From assembly GCA_000149265.1 (NCBI GenBank), contig CH003080.1, forward strand, positions 223,866-287,865: DNA of 64,000 bases, given 5' to 3'. The translations under genes were made by a program, and so were the position numbers. A model generated the notes under the pieces. The model did not search any database. It was given only the letters and a program-made list of their open reading frames with translations, and was not told the origin of the DNA. Source of the DNA: Ciona savignyi (Eukaryota; Chordata; Ascidiacea; Phlebobranchia; Cionidae). Below, one piece after another: positions 37,901-51,100 of this stretch (its first letter is position 1; every line of letters begins with the position of its first letter).

Positions 37901-40900
37901 CGAGAAATAAATAACATTTAATTTCGTTGCCAAGCTGTTCCAGTAAACTTTGGTATCACGAAGAGAGAAATTACTAATATTATTGCAAATTAAACTGTTT
38001 AAAAGGAAATGTTTGCAATGAGCATCAAAGTCAACGACTATAAACAATTTCGCATAAATATGCACAAAGCAAATTGATTCAAGAAATATTACGCCAAAAC
38101 CTAAGGTAAATTTAGATCTGAACCAAGTTCTTATTTTTTAAATAATTTATAATTAATATTTTCTTTTCTGCTTAAAACTTTATGAAAGGCATCAATATAC
38201 GCATGCCGCCAAATGATAGTTAACCGCTTTGCAGGCTGTATAATCGCATCAGTTGATTTACCCCATGAGCAATGAACTCGACGAAAAACTAAAGGTCAAA
38301 CAAAATACCACCCAGAGTGGCAGCCGTTTTAAAGTTCCCGTTTTGCAGTAGCTCGGAAACTGAGAGAAAATGCGGAAACTGTTACATTAATGGGTTTTCC
38401 GGTTAAACAGCACACGCTCATTTTACGATTCACGTTTGAGCAAACGTGTTACAATCCAAAAGTATACGGCGGCTCTCTTGGGTTTGAACTTTGATGTTCA
38501 TATACAGTTTAGTAAGTAATGTACTGATTTAATTTAAATATTCTTTATTGTTTGTTTTGCTAATGCCTTACACATTAAACAGCGAAAGCAAAACACCTAC
38601 TTCACCTTTCGTATCCGTAGGAACCCGATTTACAGCTGATCGTTCCGCTTGTTATTTCAACTTCCGTGCTTTCCTTCGGAGTTCAAGGACCCATTCTTTC
38701 CCGGTAATTAAGGCTGGGCAGGCGCCGGAGTTTGACGAAAGTGCTACGCAGGTAGAATCGACCATATAAATTCGTTTCCGCCAGCACAATGCGATTCGGA
38801 AAGTTTTGTAATGAAACCAAAGTTATAGGCAAACATTGATTTGTATTCAAACAGATGGTGCTCTCATTCCTTATCTTAAGCTCTCACATTCTTATCTTAA
38901 TTAGGACTGCGTAAAAATGCATCCCCAATCTATAATACGCAGTGATGATGGCATGTATAGTGTGCGAATGAACATAAAATAAAGGCTTGACAGCAAATAC
39001 GTAAACTATGAATTCACGCAAGATCTTATAACGGAATTCGGCGTTAAGTTAGTCAAACTGTGCAGGACGACGTAAAAAAGTAGCTCAATTTCGCCCACGC
39101 AATGCTATACAGAGCCACAAAGGCATCTTCCAAATTCGTTCATAGCTGAGTTCGATGGTTGTCGGCATGGCTAGCGACCCAGAACGCACTACAGACTGGC
39201 ATATTTTAGTACAACTTCAGCATACATCTTCGTATTTTAAGCGCAGTTCTGTCAAACGTAACGTTTCAATATACAAAAGTAAGGCCAATTCCTCATTTTA
39301 ATAGAAATAAATCAGCACCACAATATTACCAAAAAATATTTTCGAATTTCCCACAGTAAAATAGTCCACGGGTTTACTTTAATATCGAAAATTAAGGAGA
39401 AACTGGGTGTTTCGCCCGAATGATCAATGTACGCCGACACAAAACATATCTTTATCTTGAAATTCCAGGCGTTCCACAGCCAAGGTTATGAAAGGGACAT
39501 GGTGTTAAAAATAATACTCAATGTGTGTTCCTTGTCGACAGCCACACAATAACCTCCCTATTACGCTTTCAAGCATTTAAATTATTGTTCCCATGACGTA
39601 ATGGTTGAGCTCCGCAATTTATATAGGGTGATTGTTATTCTCTTGCATTGATCCAGCCGCACGTGTATTAGTGCAGGCGTAACGCTTAAAACGAACAGTA
39701 GGCTGTTGAAATATTGATGTACAGCACTGTTTGAAAAGCAAAATAAAAAGTGCCATGCTACTGCGAATTCAAATAAAGGTAAATAGGGTCGCAAGCAAAT
39801 ATTTTATTCATATTAATTGTTTTAGTTCAATGACAATGGCATTGTCGGCTATGTTAAACCAAATTAAAATGCCATTCCATATACACACTTTGTACTTTAT
39901 TCGGGGCCAGACCAATCACGTTTAGTTGCCTTTTAGAAAAGGCACTGTTTATCGTTTTTTTTTACTGGGCCAAGTGTAAATCCAGCCACGTCACATGAGT
40001 TTTTAAATGGTAAGCTTTATATGAATATGCTTTGCCAAGCCTTCCCACACAACCGTACAAACGTTTTTTTTTTCTGGGAGAACTTTCAATTCGGCGGTAG
40101 GCTCAAGCTCAACTGTCAATCAATTTTAATTTATACCGAATTGACTATATGAATCGGACGCACTAACCATTTTGCAACCCAATTTTACATTTAGTAACGA
40201 CATGCTGCAACCTAGCGACAATAATAGAATTACCCTGTGCACTTTGCTTTGCAGCGAAAAATCTCAAAACCACGTTGTCTTTGTTTTTGAACTTGTTAAG
40301 CGTCGACAATGGGTAAGTTTTGTGGACTCTACTTTTTTAAATGGATACATTTTGTTGAAATGACTTAAAGACACTTGATAAGTCCATTAGGCGGAAACAA
40401 GACGACGTTAGATCAAAGCGCGAAGCCGCTGCTTTAATTGTCTTAATTTGAGTGGACTGTATGCCTTTCTCGTAAAAAAACTAGCATTGAAAATAGCATA
40501 TTTTTACATACTTGTTAGATTTTCCTGTCGACAGTTTTCAAAAATCAATTATAAAATTTTTATAAGCCATGTCCACACCAAAGGTGACTTAGTTTAAGTT
40601 CAACAAGGGCAACATATAGAAACAAATATTAGTCGAGCAGAGGTGAACTTATTCGTCTGTGGAATTTCGGATAAAATTGGTGGCAAGTTTAAAGGCTACT
40701 TGAGATTAGGAAGGCTAACACTCGAACTAAAGTTGGCTCGAGATCAATTCAGTCGCTTCGCTACTGTATACTTTGGTGAAATTAATCAAGTGTCGTCGCA
40801 GCCAAAAAGAAGGGCGGAAGTGTGCTCTACTGTCAAAAAGATTAGGCTTTATTTTTTACCCCTTAACAAATTTATGTGCCTTTTATGAGCCGCGCTACCT

Positions 40901-43900
40901 TCCAATCACCAGCAAATGAACCTATGCATCATACAGACGGGAGGAATTAATCATTAAATGTGACATTTGTGGGTAAAATCCTATTTTGTAGTAAAGGAAT
41001 AAATGCTTAGTGGAATTTGGGGCTTTCTTTAAGTTGGCGACGTGCAGCCGTAACATCTGATGCCAGTTACCAGAAGTTGTAAAAGGAGCGCTTTGTGTGT
41101 TCGGGGTTCCCACTACATCACAAACATCTTTGACCGACGAACCATTCTCGCCAATTGTTAGGCACGTTGACGGAAGGTATAAATCAACAGTCGGTACGGA
41201 AGACCTAAACGAGAGAGCAAACACGGGAATCTGAATGATATACTGTGGAATTCTTTGCGTTGGTCGCCGGTAAAAGTGTCGGCATTATAGCGGGAAATTC
41301 GACGTGGCATTTATGAAATTCCTTTAATGTGTGTCTCTCAAGTTCAAATTCTGATGACAAAAGCCATCATTTCGCAAATGCATTTTGATAGATCATGTCG
41401 ACTTATTTGATCAATCAGCTTTAATGATAGGTACAAAACATGCAATCCGAGGTTGCAAAAGATACTTTTAAACCATGTCCATCCATACATGGAATTTCAG
41501 TTTCTGATTGAAGACACATAAAAATGCTTATATTATTCATTTCGTCCGACATCTATTATTATGTATTAACTATATACATTGCGATCATTTTTAAGAAGCG
41601 TTTTTATAGCGTATAAAAAGTAATTACTGTTTACACCAACCCAGTTTGCAATCTTGCACTTTAAAGATTCCGGATCCCGTAAGAAAACATGGGTACACAA
41701 TGAAGTGATACATGTTAGCATATATATATAGTGTATACGTTTATGAGGCAACACCCTTATATTAGTGTTCGTCCATAAATGCACTTATAGATCAATAAAT
41801 TACTCCTTGTACACAGTGAAAACTATTTAGCGATTCAAACGAGTAGAAATAATCGTTTAAACAAGCTATCCTATTAACGAGTGCAGTAAATAATGTAACT
41901 TTGATCTATGACTTTTATTATCCGGTATTAATCACCATTAACGGTAAGAATATTTATTGAGGAACATTTCGTAGGGGAAGAATTATTGTAGGGTCGGAAT
42001 TATTACAGTCAGCATTCGATTTTATTGACACAATTGCCTTGGAAAATATGTATTTTCTTGAAAAAGTATGAGTGTATTTAATTTAGTAGTTTATATTGTG
42101 TGGAACGTAAATGCCAAACTATAATTAGTCGAACTGTTTCTATATCCGAAATAAATAGAAACTAAATGTTTAGCTTCACTCGTATGAGCTAATATTGACT
42201 AGGATAGATAAGTATGTTGTCATGCATTATCATTTGTAAACAGCAGCTTTGCTGATTTCGATGCGACTTTTGGCACTGCAGGCGACACGACACAGTTTAT
42301 GGTTCCATTATGCTGTTTGCCGCCGCGATAAGACGTGTACTCGGTGATAAACACGATGAGCAGTAATCAAAAAATTTGCCTTTAAGTTTTTCTGGAATGT
42401 TCCCTTTTAATTTATCAAACTCGTTCTACCTGGATTGATTCATCAGTAATTGCGTGATGCTCCACGGGTAGTAAACTGAATATAGATAATGGCTTTCTGA
42501 TGGATTATCAAAGAGTAAATAGTCTCATCCGAAAACCGACAAATTAAATGACGAAGCAAGCATGGCAGTTCCGGTGATCGATTCTCCTTTCTCCTCTGCA
42601 TCAACCATGTAGTTCAAACATGCATAAATCCCATCAAACGCGAGATAGCATTCAGCTTTAACTTGGTCAAATTTAGCGTGACGCAAATTGACCACACAAG
42701 GGACGAGGTGTGTTTGCCACCTGTGACAAGCAGGGAACATCTACTAATAAATCATGGACAGTTAGCAGTGAAAAGAGTTATCACATTACTTTATATTCAT
42801 AAGTAAAAAATAGTGACATAAACAAATTTATATGAAAGTGAAATATAACCAGTGTACCGTATTATTGAAATATGTGAACATAAAATATATATAGAGTCAA
42901 AAATAATTAAATTCCCTAAACGTGGTCGCTAAAAACGAGTTTACACATTATGCATATTGCATGTGGAATTATGTAAAACATCACTGGCTTGGCACAAGAT
43001 CTCGGTCGTTAACTGTTCGCATCTTGTGTTTGCTGAATATATATATAGCAAACACATACCTACGATAGTGTTTTCCGGTGTAAATACCCCTTTCCAGTAA
43101 ATATGAATGGAATGCGAAAAAAATGTTTGAAGTTTTTGTGTACACTATAACGTAAACGTGTAGAATCAATTTCTCTCTCGGATGTAATCTTCAAATCGGC
43201 CTGAACACTAACCATATCAATTCCACAAACAATAACTGAAACGTTTGTCATTAAGCACATACGGTCTAGCAAGTAGAAACTCAAGTATTTGATATTAACT
43301 GCAAACACCAACTCTTTTAAGAACAACATGTAAAATGTGAGTCATGATTTTGGCGCCGTCTCTCGCATGGATGTATGAACAACCGCTGGATCGGTGGCCC
43401 ACAAGGGCACCAATGTTTGTACGTCTTTTCAGCTCGTGTGACAAACTACAACTTTAAGGCTGGAAAATAAAAACGGTTCACTTTACTGTACAATGGCCGT
43501 TTGTGCATTGTGGTACCGAATATAGATAAAGCCATCGGTAAACGCACTTTCCATACAGTTCAGTCCATTCACGTTTATTGGTGCTTTATAAACCAATAAA
43601 CATTTCAATATGAAAGCCACATCGCGGACTTCATGCTAACCTGATAAATCGATCGGAAAACAGAGGTAATTTCAAAGTGATTGCTAGCATTGTGTGTATA
43701 GCAGCAATGCATCAAACTTGAATGTTTGCTCTCGGTAAACCTCCACATCACTAGCAGAAAGTTCAAGGTTGAAATTCATGGCGATATGAGGAATTTTTGG
43801 ACAACTATAGCACTTTTTACATGATGTGGCTGGCCCATATCATACGACATGTGATTTATGAAATATAGACGTACACTACAATTCGGACTTGTAGGAGTTT

Positions 43901-44272
43901 CCTTATTATGTCGCCTAATATATTTTCAATGTCCAATTTTCCTTAGTAACTCTAAAGCAATTGTATTTAAGTTCTGGTTAAAAATAAAGGTAACAAAATC
44001 CGACAATAAAGTCATGTAATTTTAATCCCAACATTAACTCTTTATTGCCACCTAACGGATGGTGTTTATATATGTCTAACGGATGGAATTTACTTCCGAT
44101 TTCCAGTACAACTGTGTAAAAATATGGGCGAGTGAGGGAGCGGATAACAATCATTTAGAATAAACAATCTTATTATTTAGTATAAACAATTGGATGGGCT
44201 ATAATCAACTGAATGTGTTTTATTTCATTTGCTTTTTTATGTCACTTCAGACGAACTTATATACTAGTACAT

Positions 44273-44550
44273 GTCCGGCCCGTTGGTCTAACGGTTAAGT
44301 GCGTCGCCTTTCAATCGAAAGGTTGATGGTACGAAACTGGTCGCTAGCTAGTCAGTTGTGTCCTTGGGCAAGGCACTTTACGGACATTGCCTGAACCCAG
44401 CGGATTAATGGATTCTACCAAATTGAAGGAACGTGTCTATCAAATACAACACACTGCAATAGCTCCGGTAACCCGACGATGGGCGCGAGGTGATCTGACG
44501 ATTGCCCGTGTGATAAATCCTAGGAGTGGCACGAGGTAGTTTGATGATTG
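44273..44550 (+). repeat. tRNA-derived SINE, near full length
   Basis: It starts with a tRNA-like head ('cgttggtctaacggttaag', then a B-box-like region). A conserved body follows with 'ttgtgtccttgggcaaggca', 'cctgaacccagcggattaat' and 'acacactgcaatagctccgg', then 'gcgaggtgatctgacgattg'. The same blocks in the same order recur at 48152 and 49098 and, in part, at 45354. Confidence 0.75.
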
Positions 44551-44741
44551 CCAGTGTAGCCTAATAACACTCCTACGTTTACCCGTTCACGAAATTTAAA
44601 TATATCCTTATTACACTGAGTAGAAATCTCACGTTTTTGAAAACTATATTCCGTTGTCAGTCGTGGATATAATATCATCAGTAACTTGCCACAATAGATT
44701 AAAATTATAAATATACAATTTTCTTATGTGTAAATATTAGT

Positions 44742-44747
44742 TTTATT
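44742..44747 (-). terminator. Candidate polyadenylation signal of the EGF-repeat gene
   Basis: TTTATT on the plus strand is AATAAA on the minus strand, about 220 bases past the stop codon at 44965. Confidence 0.5.
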
Positions 44748-44964
44748 TTCTTGTTTACTGCACCAAAATAAATGTTTTAAGCATGTATGGTGAGTTGCTA
44801 GAAGCGTAATGTCAAACATTCATTTTGTTCTATACAAAGCACAGTTTGGTTGATGATGTTAACACATTTCTTGTGAAACTTATGCAAGCAATGAATTTTC
44901 CCAAAAAAAAAACAATATAGATACTAAGGACATACAAATAAAAAGATCTTGATTGCATTTCACA

Positions 44965-45162
44965 TTATAATGAGTCATCTGCAGTTGAGCGGTTTATTTT
45001 ACTGTAAATATCAATAATATCTGAAGCAGTCGTAGTTGAAGAATCTTTTACTGGATCTGTTTTTACACCATTGACTGGAGTTGGTGATGTTACATCATCA
45101 TCAGCAATATTGATGCTACGGTATTTCTCATCAATAGGCTTTGTTGATGGCATATGGTAATT
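44965..45162 (-). CDS. Cytoplasmic-tail exon of the giant EGF gene
   Basis: Acceptor CTATAG|AATTACC, phase 0. It encodes 65 residues ending '...TADDSL' at TAA. Three tyrosines: 'NYHMP', 'DEKYRSI' and 'IDIYSKI'. The last two are Y-x-x-I motifs of the AP-2 sorting or SH2-docking type, and the C-terminal D-S-L fits a class III PDZ ligand (D/E-x-hydrophobic). Several Ser/Thr and acidic residues; no enzymatic domain. Confidence 0.85.
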   Translation of the reverse strand, partial: NYHMPSTKPIDEKYRSINIADDDVTSPTPVNGVKTDPVKDSSTTTASDIIDIYSKINRSTADDSL

Positions 45163-48100
45163 CTATAGAAGAAAAAAATGGTATTTAACATAATATTTAT
45201 TTTAGTAAGCTTACAACCATTGACTATATTAATCTAAATCATTGTCCCTTTCTAGTGAATGAAACAAAAACTGAAGTTATACCAAATATACAACACAATG
45301 CAATTGCTGCCTAACAAATTTGGGGCTTGTTGACACAAGGTAACCTAATAATTGCTAGTCAGTTGTGTCCTTGGCCAAGACACTTTACGGACATTGCCTG
45401 AACCCAGCGGATTAATGGGTTCTACTAAATAGAAGGAACATGTGAATCATATATAACACACTGCAATAGCTCCAGTAACCCAGCTGTGCGCAAGGGGGAT
45501 AAACATAAATATCCTATCTTAACGATTTTTCACACTTAAAATACTTTGGTATCCAGGCTGGTGGAATGTGGTATTTAAACTTTACATGTTTTCAAAGTCA
45601 GAAGATTATAATCTTAGGTAAACTTGGAAAAAAGCACAGACTGTGATAACAAAGGCAATACTACGGATTCATTTTGCAATTTAGTTTTAAAACTATATAC
45701 ATAATAAAAATCCAATGTTTACCTCTGACCGTCTCTTTGTCCAAAGAAAATATGCAAGAATTACGAGAGCAATAAAGGACCCTATACACACAAGTAAGAT
45801 AATCCACCAGGAAATTCCTGCAGCTAAAACAAAAAAAATTAGGCAGTAGTTCATAATTTTTTAAAATGAAGGTCCTTCGCTACCTTCAGTTCCAAAAAAC
45901 TGTAAAAATTATTTGGTAAAGCACTCTAGTAAAAGTAATATTTTGAAATATTCAAGGTTTTTTAATTGTTTAACACTGTTTCTATCTACAGTTATACTGG
46001 TAATTGAACATATTTTTACCAATCTAATTTTACCATATGATTTGTTATATACAAATCGAATTTATAAACCTTCGTATATTGTTTTTGGTAATATATATAT
46101 ATTAAAAGAGATAAGATAAGTATGCATTTACCTTGTGCGATAACACATGTAAAGCTCCCAATTGTGTTTGTGCATTGCTCATTTCCACTGCAGTTGTGCG
46201 TACTTGATATGCATTCATTAATATCTGTGCAGTTTACACCATCACCAGTAAATCCAGTATTACAAGAACATGTGTAACTTCCAATATTGTTGGTACAAGT
46301 AGCATTTGCATGGCAGTTATGAGTACCTGATGTACATTCAATAATATCTGAGCAGTTTACACCATTACCAGTAAATCCAGTATTGCAAAAACATGTGTAA
46401 CTTCCAATATTGTTGGTACAAGTAGCATTTGCATGGCAGTTGTGGGTATGTGATGTACATTCATTAATATCTGTGCAGTTTACACCATCACCAGTAAATC
46501 CAGTATTGCAAGTACATGTAAAACTTCCAGTTGTGTTGGTACAACTAGCATTTGCATGGCAGTTGTGAGTACCTGATGTACATTCATTAATAGTCTGAGC
46601 AGTTTACACCATCACCAGTAAATCCAGTATTGCAAGAACATGTAAAACTTCCAATATTGTTGGTACAAGTAGCATTTGCATGGCAGTTGTGAGTACCTAA
46701 TGTACATTCATTAATATCTGCGCAGTTTACACCATCACCAGTAAATCCAGTATTGCAAGAACATGTAAAACTTCCAATAGTGTTGGTACAACTAGCATTT
46801 GCATGGCAGTTGTGAGTACCTGATGTACATTCATTAATATCTGAGCAGTTTACACCATCACCAGTAAATCCAGTATTGCAAGAACATGTAAAACTTCCAA
46901 TATTGTTGGTACAAGTAGCATTTGCATGGCAGTTGTGAGTACCTAATGTACATTCATTAATATCTGCGCAGTTTACACCATCACCAGTAAATCCAGTATT
47001 GCAAGAACATGTAAAACTTCCAATAGTGTTGGTACAAGTAGCATTTGCATGGCAGTTGTGAGTACCTAATGTACATTCATTAATATCTGTGCAGTTTACA
47101 CCATCACCAGTAAATCCAGTATTGCACGAACATGTGAAACTTCCAATAGTGTTGGTACAAGTAGCATTTGTATGGCAGTTGTGAGTACCTGATGTACATT
47201 CATTAATATCTGAGCAGTTTACACCAACACCAGTAAATCCAGTATTGCAAGAACATGTAAAACTTCCAATAGTGTTGGTACAAGTAGCATTTGTATGGCA
47301 GTTATCAGTGCCTAATGTACATTCATTAATATCTGTGCAGTTTTTACCATCACCAGTAAATCCAGTATTGCAAGAACATGTAAAACTTCCAATAGTGTTG
47401 GTACAAGTAGCATTTGTATGGCAGTTATCAGTGCCTAATGTACATTCATTAATATCTGTGCAGTTTTTACCATCACCAGTAAATCCAGTATTGCAAGAAC
47501 ATGTAAAACTTCCAATAGTGTTGGTACAAGTAGCATTTGTATGGCAGTTATTAGTGCCTAATGTACATTCATTAATATCTGTGCAGTTTTTACCATCACC
47601 AGTAAATCCATGAATACAAGAACATGTGTAACTTCCAATGGTGTTGGTACAATTTGCAAACATATGACAGTCATTGCTTATAAACGCACACTCATTTACA
47701 TCTGAAATTTAAATAGTATTACAAAACAATACCAAACGTGAATAAGCTAATAAAATCATATATTTACCAAAAGTAACCATTGCAGGATTTCCACATAGAG
47801 TGTTATTGATGCAAGCAGATACATTTAGCTGATATTGGATGCCAGTTGCCAAGTTAACCAGTGGGAAATTAACACCTGAAAAAATGTATTTAAAATTAAC
47901 ATTTCTATCCACAATATTAAAATTTCTTGCAACTTTGCAACCGTCTAGTTGTCAATTATGCCTGTGTTGGTGTTATGTTCAGTAATGTACATTCGCTTGG
48001 AGCAATGGGCTGTACTCAAAAAGTTAGCTAGATGTACTGTAATAAAAGTTTAAATTATGATCATCGCATTGCAATAGCTCTCTCAACCTTGCGGCTAGTG

Positions 48101-51100
48101 CGCGATAATCAGATTGCTTTAGTTTGCCCATTCATTGGTAAACATGACAATCCTGCCCGCCGGTTGGTATAACGGTTATGTGTCGCCTTTCAATCGAAAG
48201 GTTGCAGGTGCAAAACTGGTTGCTAGCTAGTCGGTTGTGTCCTTGGGCAAGGCACTTGGCGGACATTGCCTGAACCCAGCGGATTAATGGGTTCTACCAA
48301 ATTGAAGTAATGTGTCTATCAAAAACAACACACTGTAATAGCTCCGGTAACCCGACGGTGGGCGCGAGGTGATCTGACGATTGCCCGTGTTTTAACCCCC
48401 TTGGTTTTCCCATTCACAGGGATAAACATGAATATCCTATCCTATATCCTATCCTATCTTAATCTCCTGGAAAGATAAGTCTATTGTTTCAAAGAAACAA
48501 AACAAAAATGGGGAATAAAATATTAATATAAGAAAACCCATTCAGTTTATAGTGACCAAATTAACTAGTGTTTTTATATAGTTAAACATGGGGAAGCGAA
48601 AAAGTAATTAACCAGGCATTTCACAATAAAAATAAATAAAAATTAATGTGTTACATATTGAACAAATTTAGATACGACGTTGGCGCATGCCCAGTGCAGG
48701 GCCAAATATCGCTATGATTATTTTAAAACTAATCAATACATTAACCGATGTAACGTGATCTTCTTGCATACTTATAGCGTAAAAATAAATTCAAGTCACC
48801 TGGTGTCACATATTGAACAACTTTTCCAGAAGTTGGATCCATGTCTTCTAAAATTAACGCTAATTGATAAGTCACAGCTCCAGCTGACGCAGACCAGGTT
48901 GCAACAGCATGTGTGCCATTGTAATTTGCAATGACCAGATTTTGTGGAGGTAATGGACCTTAAATAGAAAAAAAGGGTAAAAGAAAGTGTATTACCCTTG
49001 AGAATAAAGAAAAAGTGTCGTTATCATATGGAAAATCGTTAGATTTACTCTTTTTTAATTGTTGAGTTAACAGAACTATCATAGTGTGTTTTATATGTCC
49101 GGCCGGTTAGTCTGGCGGTTAAGTGCGTTGCTTTTCAATCGAAAGCTTGCAGGTGCAAAACTGGTCGCTAGCTAGTCGGTTGTGTCCCTGGGCAAGACAC
49201 TATACGGACATTGCCCAAACCCAGCGGATTAATGGGTTCTACCAGGTTGAAGGAACATGTCTATCATACCCAACACACTGCAATAGCTCCGATGATCTAA
49301 CGATTGCCCGTGTGTTAACCCTCTTAGTTTTCGCATGCACGGGAATAAACATGTATATCTTATTTTATCATATATAATAGAGATGTTCCCTGAGATTTAA
49401 TCCACTGGGTTCTAACGATATTGCTAAGTCCTTCCCCAAAGACACAACAATCTATTTGAGACTAGTTTTGATCCTCTCGACTGGTTGCAAAACATTGATG
49501 CTCTTACCAATTGAGCTTTCAAGCCCTGCACAATAGGCTCAAGGACAAGGGAAATCTGACATGACAGTGCACAACATAAATAAGGGTTAATGTTTTAATC
49601 ATTGAAATTTAATGTAATACATAATATAGATATTATTCATGTTTATCCCCTCGAATGTTAAAATTTTCGTGTGCATTTGATAGTTTACCCTGCACCTACT
49701 ATAAGTTTACTGGAGCATTGTGTTTTATACCAGAAAAAGCTCTACAGTTTCTGTTTTACCCATTAATCCACTGGGTTCAGATGATGTCTGCTTATTGGCC
49801 GAACCAAGGAGACACCTGAATAGCAAACAGTCGGGATCCAACAACCTTTCCGCTAACAATCAATGCTCAAACTGTTTCTGTTTAAATGATTATATTATAT
49901 TTTCTGTTTTGTTATATAAATAAATCCGATCACCTTTTATGTGTTGTCTTAATAATAAAATGTATAACAAGTAAAAAAGAAATACACATAAAAAAATGGT
50001 TTTAAATAAGAAATCAACAATTGAATACAAAAGTAAAAGTGAGATATTTACGTGTTGAAAAAAGAAGAGTGGTCGCTGAACCAAAACCAGCACTGTTTTG
50101 AGCATTTACTGACACAGTATATGAACTACCACTTTGTAGGCTCATGACTGTTACATTTGTTCCAATTATAGTGGTCTAAAATGCAAAAAGTTTGGTAATA
50201 TGTAAAGAAGGTGGTAACAATGTAAAAATAGGTAGGTACAATATCTACAATACATCAATATTAAAGATTAAATTACATGCGGTGGTATATTATAACAAAA
50301 TTTTGTGTATCACTGTGAATTAAAAAACCATGGGGTTATTATAACACAAGCAACTGCTTGGTTACCATAGCTTTTGCAATATGTTGTGTATAACTTAAAT
50401 ATTGCACAGTTTAGTCATGAATCCTATGGGTGTAGCCTACATCCTTTAAATACTGTTTTCTAAGACACAATCAGAAAGCCCAGGACAGAATGTTGAAAGT
50501 CAGGACAGAATGCTGCATATGTGGTTAGCAGTATGGTGATGTTGATGTTTAGTAAAGACTATATTTTGTAGTGTTTAGTAAAATTTTTTTGTTGATGTTT
50601 AGTAAAGACCATTTTTTTTGTAAATTTGCCCCCTTTTCCCTTTTTTTCTGTATAAAATATAATATTCTTTTCAGTTTCAGCAAATTTTACTTTTGTTTAT
50701 TTTTTAAATAATATATTTTTTCTGTTTATGAGTGTTTAATTTGTTTAATTTAAGAGTCAGCTTCTAGATGGGAGTTGGTAAGGATTGCATTATTGAATGT
50801 AGAATGCTTACTTTCTCCCTCATCTGTATTTCATAATACACTGCTAGCCTCGTATCGCAGAATATTACATTGCACCACTGCTTACCCCAACATTTAGATA
50901 GGTGTTTGTAATATTTTATTTAATATAACCATCTCCAGTGCATTACAAAGAGAAAAACTGCACACTTTTACTGGTGATAGAAAGGGATTTAATTTGGAAC
51001 TCATAGTTAATAATATTATATAGAATATTTTTTAAGTTATCAAAAAAACTTTCAGGACCAGAAATTACTATATTTGAGCAATTTGAGACCATTAGTTTAA

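Larger units (their letters stand above)
33651..44741. other. Myc upstream region and intergenic DNA
   Basis: No protein-coding gene was recognised. It should contain the first non-coding Myc exon and promoter. E2F-type sites are listed separately. A TATAAAA box in plus orientation at 35370-35376 has no evident gene behind it. Open frames here stay under about 130 codons and lack motifs. A 10-G homopolymer is at 37169-37178 and a SINE at 44273. Confidence 0.55.
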
